A stretch of 23,413 nt of DNA from JANXQE01 sp035294005 (GTDB taxonomy: Bacteria; Verrucomicrobiota; Verrucomicrobiia; Limisphaerales; UBA8199), in NCBI GenBank assembly GCA_035294005.1, contig DATGLT010000195.1, positions 1 to 23,413 on the forward strand, read 5' to 3'. The notes beneath the pieces were generated by a model. The model made no database searches. It was not told the origin of the DNA and worked only from the letters and a program-made list of their open reading frames with translations. This document shows positions 1 through 7,700 of the stretch, piece by piece. A program made the position numbers and the translations under genes. How positions within the stretch are numbered: position 1 is the first letter of the stretch; each line of letters starts with the position of its first letter.

Positions 1-165
1 AAGACAGAAAATCCTGAATCGGCGCAACTGGTGACGATGAAGTTCTTTGCGGGAATGACGAACCAGGAAGTTGCTGAGGCCCTCGGAGTCACGGAGCGAA
101 CGGTCGAACGACGGTGGGCTTTCGCCAAAGCCTGGCTCCTGCGCACCATCCAGGAAGCGCGCTGA
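1..165 (+). CDS. ECF-type RNA polymerase sigma factor, C-terminal part (partial at window edge)
   Basis: Frame 1 is open from the first base to a TGA at 163-165, giving 54 residues without the start. The visible part is a sigma-70 region 4 helix-turn-helix: a TMKFFAGMTNQEVA stretch, then ALGVTERTVERRW as turn and recognition helix, then the AFAKAWLLRTI tail typical of the ECF sigma factors paired with Ser/Thr kinases in Acidobacteria, Planctomycetes and Verrucomicrobia. Region 4 reads the -35 promoter element. The kinase gene starts 57 bases downstream on the same strand, so the two probably form one signalling unit. Family assignment is firm. The target promoters cannot be seen from here. 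Confidence 0.85.
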   Translation, partial: KTENPESAQLVTMKFFAGMTNQEVAEALGVTERTVERRWAFAKAWLLRTIQEAR

Positions 166-222
166 ATTGGGCTTGTGTCGGGTTTATTCAATTTCTGGCG
201 CGTTAAATCTTAGGACGAGTTC

Positions 223-3135
223 ATGGATCCGAATTCGCAACGCGAACAGTCCCTTTTTGAGGCCGCGCTGGATTATGCCGATCTGGCGGAGCGCCGGGCG
301 TTTCTCGACGGGGCCTGTGGCACTGACAAAGCCCTGCGCGAACGAATCGAGCAGTTGTTGGGGCTTTCGAAGAGCGCCGATGACTTTTTCACTGGATGCG
401 CCCCTGCCCTGGAAGAGGCAGCCGCAAACGCCAATCCTGTCGAGATTCCCTCAGCGGCTCGATCCGCGCTGGAACCGGAGCCCCTCGAAAGCGGCCGAAT
501 CGGTCCCTATAAACTTCTCGAAAAGCTCGGGGAAGGAGGTTGCGGGGTGGTTTACATGGCAGAGCAGGAGGAGCCGGTGCGCCGGCGAGTGGCGCTCAAG
601 CTCATCAAGGTCGGCATGGATACCAGGAGCGTCGTGGCGCGCTTCGAGGCCGAAGGGCAGGCCCTGGCCCTGATGGAGCATCCGAATATCGCGAAAGTCT
701 TCGATGCCGGGGCGACCGACTCCGGACGGCCGTACCTGGTCATGGAACTGGTGCGCGGCATTCCCATCACGGAATACTGCGACCAGCACCAACTCTCCAC
801 GCAGGACCGGCTCGGTTTATTCATTAAAGTTTGCTGGGCTATCCAGCACGCCCACCAAAAGGGCATCATTCACCGCGACCTGAAGCCCTCGAACATCCTG
901 GTCACGGTCAACGACGGAGTGGCGGTGCCGAAGGTCATAGATTTTGGAATTGCCAAGGCCATTTCGTTCAAGCTGACGGACAAGACCCTCTTCACCCAAT
1001 TTCAAGCCCTGGTCGGCACCCCCGCGTACCTGAGTCCGGAACAAGCGGACATGAGCAGCGTGGATATCGATACCCGCAGCGACATCTACTCCCTTGGAGT
1101 CTTGCTTTACGAGTTGCTGGTCGGGCAGACGCCTTTTGATCCGAAGGAGGCCCTGAGGGATGGACTTGACGCGCTGCGCAAGACCATTCGTGAAAAAGAA
1201 GCGGTCAAGCCGTCCACCCGGCTCAAGACCATGTCTGCCGTGGAACAGACCACCATGGCGCAGAGGCGTCGCACGGAGGGGCCGAAGCTAATACACCAAC
1301 TCCGAGGCGACCTGGACTGGATCGTAATGAAGTGCCTCGAGAAGGACCGGGCGCGCCGTTACGAGACGGCGAACGGATTGGCCATGGACGTTCAGAGGCA
1401 CTTAACGAACGAGCCGGTCCTTGCGCGGCCACCCAGCCGACGGTACCGGCTACAGAAGCTTGTGTGCAGGAATCGCTTGGTTTTCCTCTCTGGAGCCGCA
1501 GTGGCTGCCGCTTTGCTCCTGGGCGCCATTGTTTCCACCGTGCTTTGGCGTTCGGAGACACGGCTGAGGAAGGAAGCGCAATTGCGGGAAAAGGGGTCAC
1601 GGCTTGCCCTGTTGGTGGCAGACCGCCGCTTTGAGGAAGCCGATAAGCTGCTGGCCGAATTGCCGCTGGACAAGCCTTCTCCCGCACTGGCCGCCGTGTT
1701 TCGCGGGTTAGGTGACTGGCACGCCTTAAAGGGCCGATGGCCCCAGTCCGCAGAGCGGTTCGCGTCTCTCGTCAAGGTGGACCAACTCGACGATCCTGAG
1801 CTGCTGTCCTCGGATTCACGGAGGCTGGCGGCAGCCTTGCTCAGGGCGGGAGACCTTCCTGGTTACGAGCGGTCCCGCCAAACTGCCGTGCTCAGCTCAA
1901 CTCCAACAAACCTCGCGTCGCAATACTGGACCGTCAAAGTGGCCCTGGTGTTGCCGCCTGATCCGAACTTGCTGCAGTCCCTGATTTTGCCCGCAGAGAT
2001 AGTAGATAAGAGATTTCCGACCCCGGAGGAGATGCGCCCATCTCCGCCTCATGGGCCGCAATGGTCGGAGGCGCTTGCTCTACTCGAATTTCGGCGGGGC
2101 CGGTTTTCCGAAGCATTAAATTGGTGTTATCGCTGCGAGAGTTACCCTATCCATAGCGGCTCCAGGCTCGCCACCACATCCGCTATCAAGGCGATGTCAA
2201 ACTGGCGCTTGGGCCAATACCAGACTGCGGTGCAGGATTGGACGCAAGCGCATGAATTGATTCAGGCCAAATCGGAGCAAGGGCTGGATTTAGGGAGCAC
2301 TTCACCCGCGTTATTTCCAGGCATCATGCAACCGGAAGAGCTTGAAAGCGCCTGGTACGATTGGGAGATTGCAGGCCTCCTCCTGAGCGAGTGCAATGAT
2401 CTGCTGGCCGAGAGCGATCACTCTTTGGACACGCTCGCCAGCCCTAAGCCGCAGGACCCCGCTGTGTTTCGCGCGCTGGGCGAGTGGCGCGAGATGAGGG
2501 GAGAATGGGAGCTGGCTCGCAAGCGCTTCGAGTACCTTCGGCAGCTTCAACAACCTCCCGAGGCTGCTTCCTCCGTGGATTATTATGACTCCGCCATGAC
2601 CTTGCTGAAGCTGGGGGACGAAGGAGGCTTCTTGCGGTTGCGCGATGAAGCATTTCGGAGGTTCAGAGGAACGGCCGATGAAGCCACCGCGCAAAATTGC
2701 CTCAAGATAGGCTCGCTCCGACCTCTTGATGGAAACTCCGCGACGAATCTCGATCCCTTCGTGCAGATTCTGAACCGTGCCCTGGCAAGCGCCGGCCCAA
2801 TAAAGAAAGGGACCGCCACGCCTTCCTCGTGGAATTTGATGTTGCTCGGCCTGCTGGAATACAGACGGGGCCATTACCCCGAAGCGTTGGACTTGGCTCA
2901 GAGCAGCCTTGACACCTCCGCTTACATCGCGCTGCCGACTGCAACGGACAGGGTTATCCGGGCCATGTCCTTCTACAAGCTGGGCAACGAGGCGGCTGCT
3001 CGCGCAGAGCTTGGCCGAGCCAGAAGCCTTGTTCAGAGCGGACTCAATATTGGTTTCGACAGATGGTACTGGCGTGAGTGGCTTTTCGTTCGCCTGCTGC
3101 TCCAGGAGGCGGATGGCTTGGGCAAATCTCCATGA
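223..3135 (+). CDS. Membrane-anchored Ser/Thr protein kinase with TPR-like C-terminal region
   Basis: The product is 970 aa. Residues 1-90 are a variable N-terminal lead. The Hanks-type kinase domain covers about 95-400, with glycine loop GEGGCG at 103-108, VALK lysine at 126, catalytic HRDLKPSN at 217-224, DFG at 240-242, SPE at 271-273 and DIYSLG near 287. All catalytic residues are present, so it should be active. One hydrophobic span at about 419-442 anchors it, placing the kinase in the cytoplasm. The remaining 530 residues are helical and TPR-like, with repeated RRGRFSEAL- and RRGHYPEAL-type units, and are probably a sensor or scaffold. The ATG at 223 is preceded by AGGA at 212-215. The upstream sigma factor gene suggests the kinase controls it, directly or through an anti-sigma system. 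The substrate is unknown. Confidence 0.93.
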   Translation: MDPNSQREQSLFEAALDYADLAERRAFLDGACGTDKALRERIEQLLGLSKSADDFFTGCAPALEEAAANANPVEIPSAARSALEPEPLESGRIGPYKLLEKLGEGGCGVVYMAEQEEPVRRRVALKLIKVGMDTRSVVARFEAEGQALALMEHPNIAKVFDAGATDSGRPYLVMELVRGIPITEYCDQHQLSTQDRLGLFIKVCWAIQHAHQKGIIHRDLKPSNILVTVNDGVAVPKVIDFGIAKAISFKLTDKTLFTQFQALVGTPAYLSPEQADMSSVDIDTRSDIYSLGVLLYELLVGQTPFDPKEALRDGLDALRKTIREKEAVKPSTRLKTMSAVEQTTMAQRRRTEGPKLIHQLRGDLDWIVMKCLEKDRARRYETANGLAMDVQRHLTNEPVLARPPSRRYRLQKLVCRNRLVFLSGAAVAAALLLGAIVSTVLWRSETRLRKEAQLREKGSRLALLVADRRFEEADKLLAELPLDKPSPALAAVFRGLGDWHALKGRWPQSAERFASLVKVDQLDDPELLSSDSRRLAAALLRAGDLPGYERSRQTAVLSSTPTNLASQYWTVKVALVLPPDPNLLQSLILPAEIVDKRFPTPEEMRPSPPHGPQWSEALALLEFRRGRFSEALNWCYRCESYPIHSGSRLATTSAIKAMSNWRLGQYQTAVQDWTQAHELIQAKSEQGLDLGSTSPALFPGIMQPEELESAWYDWEIAGLLLSECNDLLAESDHSLDTLASPKPQDPAVFRALGEWREMRGEWELARKRFEYLRQLQQPPEAASSVDYYDSAMTLLKLGDEGGFLRLRDEAFRRFRGTADEATAQNCLKIGSLRPLDGNSATNLDPFVQILNRALASAGPIKKGTATPSSWNLMLLGLLEYRRGHYPEALDLAQSSLDTSAYIALPTATDRVIRAMSFYKLGNEAAARAELGRARSLVQSGLNIGFDRWYWREWLFVRLLLQEADGLGKSP

Positions 3136-3136
3136 A

Positions 3137-4123
3137 ATGAACGAGATCCTGCAACTTCTTGCCAGGCATGGACCCGCAGTCCTGTTTACCGCGGTCCTGG
3201 TCGAGCAGTTGGGCGTTCCGGTGCCAGCTACCCCCTGGTTATTGGGGGCTGGCGCCCTGACTGCGGCAGGTCAAATCCCTTGGGCTGCATCGCTGGGCGC
3301 CGGCGTTCTAGGATCGCTCATGGCGGACGGAGTTTGGTTCTACTTGGGGCGTTCCCGTGGCTATCGGGTCCTGGGCTTGCTCTGCCGCATATCGATGGAA
3401 CCCGATTCCTGTGTTCGCAAAACCCAGAACGTTTTCGCGCGCTATGGCATGCAGGGTATCGTGCTGGCAAAATTCATTCCCGGCTTGAGCACCCTGGCCC
3501 CGCCGTTGGCGGGCACTTCGGGCGTGAGCGCGGCCCGGTTCCTGGCCCTGGATGGTTTGGCTTCGGTGTTGTATGTCAGTGGCTTCATCGGGCTGGGCGT
3601 TCTATTCAGCCGTCAGTTGGAGCAATTGCTGGCGGCCCTCTCTAGCCTGGGCGGCCGTGCGTTGGCCGTCCTGGTTGGGGCATTGGCGCTCTACCTTGGC
3701 TATAAATACATCCAACGGCGTAGGCTGTTAACCGAGCTAAAGATGGCGCGCATCACCGCGGACGAGTTACAGGCAAAGCTCGAAGCGGGAGCGGCCCCGG
3801 TCATTCTCGATGTGCGTTCCCGACCGGAACTTGAACAGGAGCCGAGACTGATCCGCGGTGCGATGCACATCACCTTGGATGAACTGGAGGCGAAGCACCT
3901 GGAAATCCCGGTGGATCGCGATATTGTCCTCTACTGTTCCTGTCCGAACGAGGCGAGCGCCGCCTACGCGGCGTTGCTGCTGCGCAAGAAAGGCATCCAG
4001 CACGTCAGGCCCTTGCTAGGCGGGATTGATGCCTGGCGGCAGCGCGATTACCCAATGGATACGCCGGTGAGTGGAACCATGCTACGTGCCACTGGCAGGC
4101 CCGAGTTGGAAAAAGCCAGTTGA
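3137..4123 (+). CDS. DedA-family membrane protein fused to a rhodanese domain
   Basis: The product is 328 aa from the ATG at 3137, which starts one base after the kinase stop. The frame is open further upstream, to 2909, but that part lies inside the kinase gene. Residues 10-195 form a DedA/SNARE-associated domain with several membrane helices and the re-entrant-loop motif FIPGLSTLAPPLAG at about 113-126. DedA proteins are linked to lipid flipping and membrane energetics. Residues about 205-306 form a rhodanese domain with VILDVRSRPE and the active-site loop YCSCPNEAS, catalytic Cys267. Known bacterial DedA-rhodanese fusions have the same order. The sulfur-transfer partner and substrate are unknown. 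The tight spacing suggests translational coupling to the kinase. Confidence 0.9.
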   Translation: MNEILQLLARHGPAVLFTAVLVEQLGVPVPATPWLLGAGALTAAGQIPWAASLGAGVLGSLMADGVWFYLGRSRGYRVLGLLCRISMEPDSCVRKTQNVFARYGMQGIVLAKFIPGLSTLAPPLAGTSGVSAARFLALDGLASVLYVSGFIGLGVLFSRQLEQLLAALSSLGGRALAVLVGALALYLGYKYIQRRRLLTELKMARITADELQAKLEAGAAPVILDVRSRPELEQEPRLIRGAMHITLDELEAKHLEIPVDRDIVLYCSCPNEASAAYAALLLRKKGIQHVRPLLGGIDAWRQRDYPMDTPVSGTMLRATGRPELEKAS

Positions 4124-4491
4124 GGCGATTACTTTTTCGGACTTTGGGGGTGGGGTGCAGTTCTGGAGTTTGAATCGACCAGACAGCACAATCAACGTGT
4201 GCAGGGGATCGTTCACGTGGAAGCCGTTGCTCCCCTCTGACTTGGTCGGACCTTCCCGAACCCGCCCACCCTTTGTTCAAAGTGCTCCGCTCGCCAGAGC
4301 GGTGAAAGAATGGTTTTGGAGGAAAACATCTTCCTTGAGAAGGAACTAACCTGGAACGCTCCCGTCAGTGATACCCCGCGAGCCTGACCGAAAGGCCCTG
4401 CCCGTCACTCTGGATCTGGGCCAACTCTTCAGCAGATCGATCGCTCACAACATGTCGGCTTTTAGAACTCCCTGGCGCGCTACTCAAGTGA

Positions 4492-4509
4492 ACTCACTCA
4501 TGAGTGGGT
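4492..4509. promoter_or_regulatory. 18-bp palindrome, possible TetR-type operator
   Basis: The core CACTCATGAGTG at 4495-4506 is a perfect 12-bp palindrome. It extends to 18 bp with one mismatched pair (4494/4507). The length and even symmetry resemble operators of TetR/AcrR-type repressors. It sits about 160 bases before the azoreductase start. No protein in the window can be assigned to it from sequence alone. Confidence 0.4.
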
Positions 4510-4602
4510 CGCCGGGGTCTGCGGCATTATGCCGGAAAAGCATGGCAGCGCAAAGAACACGGTATTGGGCGCAGGAAGGGACCGAAGTGAAGATGGCGTA
4601 GC

Positions 4603-4621
4603 TGATTGAGAGAACTGAGTT
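4603..4621. promoter_or_regulatory. Possible LysR-type regulator site upstream of azoR
   Basis: TGATTGAGAGAACT at 4603-4616 is identical over 14 bases to the left part of the perfect dyad at 13993-14006 in front of the LysR genes. Here the right arm is degenerate, but the T-N11-A spacing (4606/4618) is kept. It lies about 50 bases before the azoreductase start codon, a plausible activator position. Confidence 0.45.
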
Positions 4622-4668
4622 TGAAAGAAACAACAAAACAAAAGCACGAAGAAACGAAAGGAAACGAT

Positions 4669-5289
4669 ATGAAAAACATCCTGCTCATCGAAAGCAGTCC
4701 GCGAGGAAGCGATTCCTACTCGCATCAAGCCGCCCGTTCCATCGTGAACGACTTGCTCCAGCGCCATCCCAATTCCCGGGTGGTGATCCGGGACCTGGGC
4801 AAAAACCCGCCGCCGCACGTTGGCCAAGTGTTCATCTCCGGGATGTATGCCCCGGCGGAAAAACGCACGCCAGACCAGGCCGAGGCGCTGGCATTGTCCG
4901 ATGCGCTGATTGATGAGATATCCGCCGCCGACACGATTGTCATTGCGGTGCCCATGCACAATTTTGCCCCGCCATCAACCCTGAAGGCGTGGATTGATCA
5001 TGTGGTCCGTGCCGGCCGGACTTTCTCTTATGGACCCAACGGACCGCAAGGATTCCTCAAGGACAAGCACGCTATCGTCGTGCTTGCCAGTGGGGGGGTC
5101 TATTCGAACGAACATATGAAGCCGTTCGACTTCACAGAGCCGTATTTGCGCACGGTCCTTGGATTCATCGGAATCACCGATGTTGACATGGTCCGGGTGG
5201 AAGGTGTGGCCAATAGCGCGATTGGGCCGGAGAAGGCGCTGGCGGCGGCAGGGGCGCAATCCAAACAGATTTTAGCTCAGGTCGCCTGA
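4669..5289 (+). CDS. azoR: FMN-dependent NADH-azoreductase / quinone reductase
   Basis: The product is 206 aa, the usual size of AzoR. This flavodoxin-like enzyme uses NAD(P)H to reduce azo bonds and, physiologically, quinones to hydroquinones by two-electron transfer. The N-terminal MKNILLIESSPRGSDSYS holds the FMN phosphate-binding loop. VIAVPMHNF at 91-99 and the following STLKAWIDHVVRAGRTF are family hallmarks around the flavin. The ATG at 4669 is chosen over upstream in-frame codons because the homologous N-terminus starts there and AAAGG lies 7 bases before it. It is the first gene of a run with DoxX and an efflux pump, which points to quinone or aromatic electrophile stress. Confidence 0.93.
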   Translation: MKNILLIESSPRGSDSYSHQAARSIVNDLLQRHPNSRVVIRDLGKNPPPHVGQVFISGMYAPAEKRTPDQAEALALSDALIDEISAADTIVIAVPMHNFAPPSTLKAWIDHVVRAGRTFSYGPNGPQGFLKDKHAIVVLASGGVYSNEHMKPFDFTEPYLRTVLGFIGITDVDMVRVEGVANSAIGPEKALAAAGAQSKQILAQVA

Positions 5290-5343
5290 CACGTGAGCCA
5301 GCAAATGATCGGAACAACAAACAAAACAAACGAAAAAACTACT

Positions 5344-5781
5344 ATGAAAATCGCAACCATCATCACCCGCGGTTTGCTCGGGCTGATCTTCGTCGTGTTC
5401 GGCGCAAACATGTTTTTGCACTTCATACCGATGCCTCCCCCGCCGGAAGGCCCAGCGCGGGATTTTATGACAGCGCTCTTCGTCAGCCATTACCTGTATG
5501 TGGTCGGCGCGTTGCAGGTCGCCGGCGGACTCCTGCTGCTCCTGGGGCGCCGGGTACCGCTGGGACTGACTCTCCTTGGGCCGGTCATCGTGAACATTCT
5601 TTGCTTCCACGTTTTGATGGCACCGGCGGGTTTGCCAATGGCGACGGTGGTAACCGTGCTCTCGCTGTTTCTCCTCTGGCGTTATCGTGAAAACTTCGCG
5701 GGTCTGATGAAGGCCACTCACAAACCGGCGGACTCTCAGCGTCAGGGGGTCACGGCGAGAGCCGCAGTCGTCAATTCATGA
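5344..5781 (+). CDS. DoxX-family integral membrane protein (CatD-like)
   Basis: The product is 145 aa with four predicted membrane helices: about 5-22, 44-66, 69-92 and 95-115. The order and the MKIATIITRGLLGLIFVVFG start match the DoxX family. The Bacillus member CatD works with the dioxygenase CatE and is induced by catechol and quinones. The ATG at 5344 follows an A-rich leader much like that of azoR (AACAACAAACAAAAC), and an upstream in-frame ATG at 5293 falls within it, so it is not favoured. It lies 54 bases after azoR and is probably co-transcribed. The molecular function of DoxX proteins is not settled, although a link to respiratory quinones or thiol redox balance has been proposed. 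Confidence 0.88.
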   Translation: MKIATIITRGLLGLIFVVFGANMFLHFIPMPPPPEGPARDFMTALFVSHYLYVVGALQVAGGLLLLLGRRVPLGLTLLGPVIVNILCFHVLMAPAGLPMATVVTVLSLFLLWRYRENFAGLMKATHKPADSQRQGVTARAAVVNS

Positions 5782-5807
5782 TTCATCGAACATCTACGGA
5801 GGCTAAG

Positions 5808-6476
5808 ATGAATCCCCCAAACGCAGAATTACAGATTCGTATATACGGCGTGGATGGTTCGCTAAGCGTATTCACGCAGGACGATCCCGCGCAAGTGCAA
5901 CGAATCATTCAGAACGTTCAACGGCCGGATTTCTTCCGACAAGACAGAATCACCATCGCGGCGAGGCACTCGGTGACCACGATGGTCGTGGGCAGAATTG
6001 CGCGTATTGACCTGGCGGGTAAAGGGGTCCCGACCTGGCAGCCGCCCTCTAAATTCGCGGCCGGTCTCCGGGACATCGTGGAAGTGACCGAGCAGGAGTT
6101 TCTATATCAGGCTGAGGTTCGGGATTTGAATCACGTGGAGCGACGCCGGCAACACCACCAGCCCGGCCAAACGCAACTGGGATTCGTGGATATCCAGCTG
6201 GTCGGCGAGCATCACATTTATCTCCGCTTCACCCTGGAGGCGCTATTGCCGGCGGAGCGGTTGCAGCGGGTTCGTTCCCTTTTGACTTTGCCGGCTTTGT
6301 CGTTCCGATTGGCGAGCGGCGGGTTCGGCATTGCCAATCTTACCAACGCCCTGAAGTTCACCGGTAAACCCGGGCCGCCTGAGGTCCCAGCCGATGCCTG
6401 GTCGGCTGACGAAGAGGATGGCGAACATCATGATCCTTTGACCCGCCACCTGGAACCACGGAGTGAAGTCGTATGA
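5808..6476 (+). CDS. Uncharacterised 222-aa protein coupled to emrA
   Basis: I do not recognise this protein. The start at 5808 has an excellent ribosome binding site, GGAGG at 5798-5802, and the stop overlaps the emrA start in ATGA (6473-6476), so it is clearly a real, co-translated gene. It has no signal peptide or membrane helix and no cysteine. The N-terminal 65 residues look like a beta-rich module (LQIRIYGVDGSLSVF, then ITIAARHSVTTMVVGRIARIDL). The middle carries TEQEFLYQAEVRDLNHVERRR followed by a beta-rich FVDIQLVGEHHIYLRFTLEAL. The tail from about 190 is acidic, Pro-rich and probably disordered. It is probably a cytoplasmic accessory or regulatory factor of the efflux operon. This role is inferred only from position. 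Confidence 0.82.
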   Translation: MNPPNAELQIRIYGVDGSLSVFTQDDPAQVQRIIQNVQRPDFFRQDRITIAARHSVTTMVVGRIARIDLAGKGVPTWQPPSKFAAGLRDIVEVTEQEFLYQAEVRDLNHVERRRQHHQPGQTQLGFVDIQLVGEHHIYLRFTLEALLPAERLQRVRSLLTLPALSFRLASGGFGIANLTNALKFTGKPGPPEVPADAWSADEEDGEHHDPLTRHLEPRSEVV

Positions 6477-7672
6477 GCGCGGCGACTCAAGCGGATAAAC
6501 GGGAAGCGAAGAGCCACACCACCGGAGAAGACCCACCTGTTCCTGAAATCGAAACGGTGCCCGGGCCCGAGCATCAACGGGCGTTGGAACCCGGGATGGG
6601 CGGGCAGTACCGCGGGGGCCGAAACGGCGACTCGCCTTTGGCCGAAGGCCCAAGACAGAGAAGCGCAGTGCGTTATCTCCTGCTGGGAATCGCCATCGTG
6701 GCCGCAGTGGCAACGGTAGCGGTCTATTACGTAAAATCCATCGCCCCTTTTGAATCCACCGATGACGCTTTCATCGAGGGGCACGTAACCCAGATTGCGC
6801 CACAGGTGGCGGGCCGGGTGGAGCGCGTCCCGGTGAACGATAACCAGTTCGTGAATGCGGGGGACGTGCTCGTGCAAATCGAACCCAGCGATTACGAAGC
6901 CAAACTCGAGCAGGAGCGGGCCAACCTCGCTTCGGCACAGAGCCGCTTGGGCCAGACCAAAGCTCAACTGCTCGCAGACCAGGCTAGAGTCGAGCAAGAA
7001 AAGGCCAACCTCGCTGCCGCGCAGGCGGAGGCCACCCGTGCGGAGGCCGATTCGAGGCGCTATGAAGCGGTCGGGACGGCTGGCGTTTCTCAAAGCCAAT
7101 TGGACTTGGCCGCAACGCAAGCGCGGTCCGCGGAAGCAACTTTGACGGCCGCGCGCAACCGCGAACTGGCGGCCGAAGCCCAAGCCACGCTGGATCAGGC
7201 AAATATCCAAACCGCCGCAGCCGAAGTTAAAAGCAGTGAGGCGGCGGTGCGGCAGGCGGAACTGAACCTGTCCTACACGCAGGTCAAAGCGCACGAGTCG
7301 GGTTATGTCACGCGCAGGACCGTGGAAGCCGGATCTTACGTCCAGCCTGGTCAAGCCCTGCTGGCCATCGTGCCGCGTCCAGTATGGGTCGTTGCCAATT
7401 TCAAGGAGACGCAGTTGCGCCACATGCGGCCCGGTCAACCGGTCACCGTGGCTGTCGATGCTTATCCCCACCTCAAACTCACCGGCCACGTGGACAGCAT
7501 TCAAAACGGTTCCGGCGCGCGGTTCAGCCTATTCCCGCCGGAAAATGCCACGGGCAACTACGTCAAAGTCGTTCAACGCGTGCCCGTCAAAATCGCGCTG
7601 GATGACGCGGCGCGCACTGGAGTCGTGCTCGGCCCGGGAATGTCCGTCGAGCCCAAAGTCCGGGTGAAGTAA
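6473..7672 (+). CDS. emrA: EmrA-type membrane fusion protein (HlyD family) of an MFS tripartite pump
   Basis: The product is 399 aa. It has an unusually long cytoplasmic N-terminus of about 65 polar residues, one membrane helix at about 66-88, then STDDAFIEGHVTQIAPQVAGRV, the signature start of the EmrA/HlyD periplasmic lipoyl half-motif. A long Ala/Gln/Glu-rich coiled-coil hairpin covers about 150-260 and the second lipoyl half and beta-barrel follow (YTQVKAHESGYVTRR, then VANFKETQLRHMRPGQPV). The protein bridges the inner-membrane exporter downstream to the outer-membrane channel. The start overlaps the preceding stop (ATGA). The order EmrA-EmrB-outer membrane factor is a complete tripartite set. 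Confidence 0.93.
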   Translation: MSAATQADKREAKSHTTGEDPPVPEIETVPGPEHQRALEPGMGGQYRGGRNGDSPLAEGPRQRSAVRYLLLGIAIVAAVATVAVYYVKSIAPFESTDDAFIEGHVTQIAPQVAGRVERVPVNDNQFVNAGDVLVQIEPSDYEAKLEQERANLASAQSRLGQTKAQLLADQARVEQEKANLAAAQAEATRAEADSRRYEAVGTAGVSQSQLDLAATQARSAEATLTAARNRELAAEAQATLDQANIQTAAAEVKSSEAAVRQAELNLSYTQVKAHESGYVTRRTVEAGSYVQPGQALLAIVPRPVWVVANFKETQLRHMRPGQPVTVAVDAYPHLKLTGHVDSIQNGSGARFSLFPPENATGNYVKVVQRVPVKIALDDAARTGVVLGPGMSVEPKVRVK

Positions 7673-7700
7673 TGCCTGGAAAATTTGGGGGTTGAAAGCC

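Larger units (their letters stand above)
4124..4668 (+). other. Gene-free 545-bp region with several dyads, upstream of the azoreductase operon
   Basis: No convincing gene is present. Short open frames here lack family resemblance and good start sites. Visible structure consists of an inverted repeat CCGCTC-GCCA-GAGCGG at 4287-4302, TTCCTT-GAG-AAGGAA at 4331-4345, a near-perfect 18-bp palindrome at 4492-4509 and a LysR-like half-dyad at 4603-4621. The last 40 bases before the azoreductase are A-rich and contain AAAGG at 4657-4661 as its ribosome binding site. The region probably holds the promoter and control sites of the operon starting at 4669. Confidence 0.6.

Noticed and set aside
2311..2874. 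187-codon minus-strand open frame inside the kinase gene
   Set aside because: It is a shadow of the TPR-like region and has no domain or start signal.
2909..3136. Longer N-terminus for the DedA-rhodanese protein
   Set aside because: The extra 76 residues overlap the kinase gene in another frame and are not DedA-like. The ATG at 3137 gives the normal N-terminus.
4310..4387. 25-codon open frame beginning MVLEENIFLEKEL
   Set aside because: It reads plausibly and follows an inverted repeat, but has no proper ribosome binding site and no family, so it cannot be supported.
4368..4601. 77-codon open frame before azoR
   Set aside because: There is no recognisable domain or ribosome binding site, and it crosses the 18-bp palindrome that is better read as a control site.
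6428..7504. 358-codon open frame on the minus strand antisense to emrA
   Set aside because: It is a shadow of the GC-rich emrA coding strand, with no recognisable domain, start site or neighbour logic.
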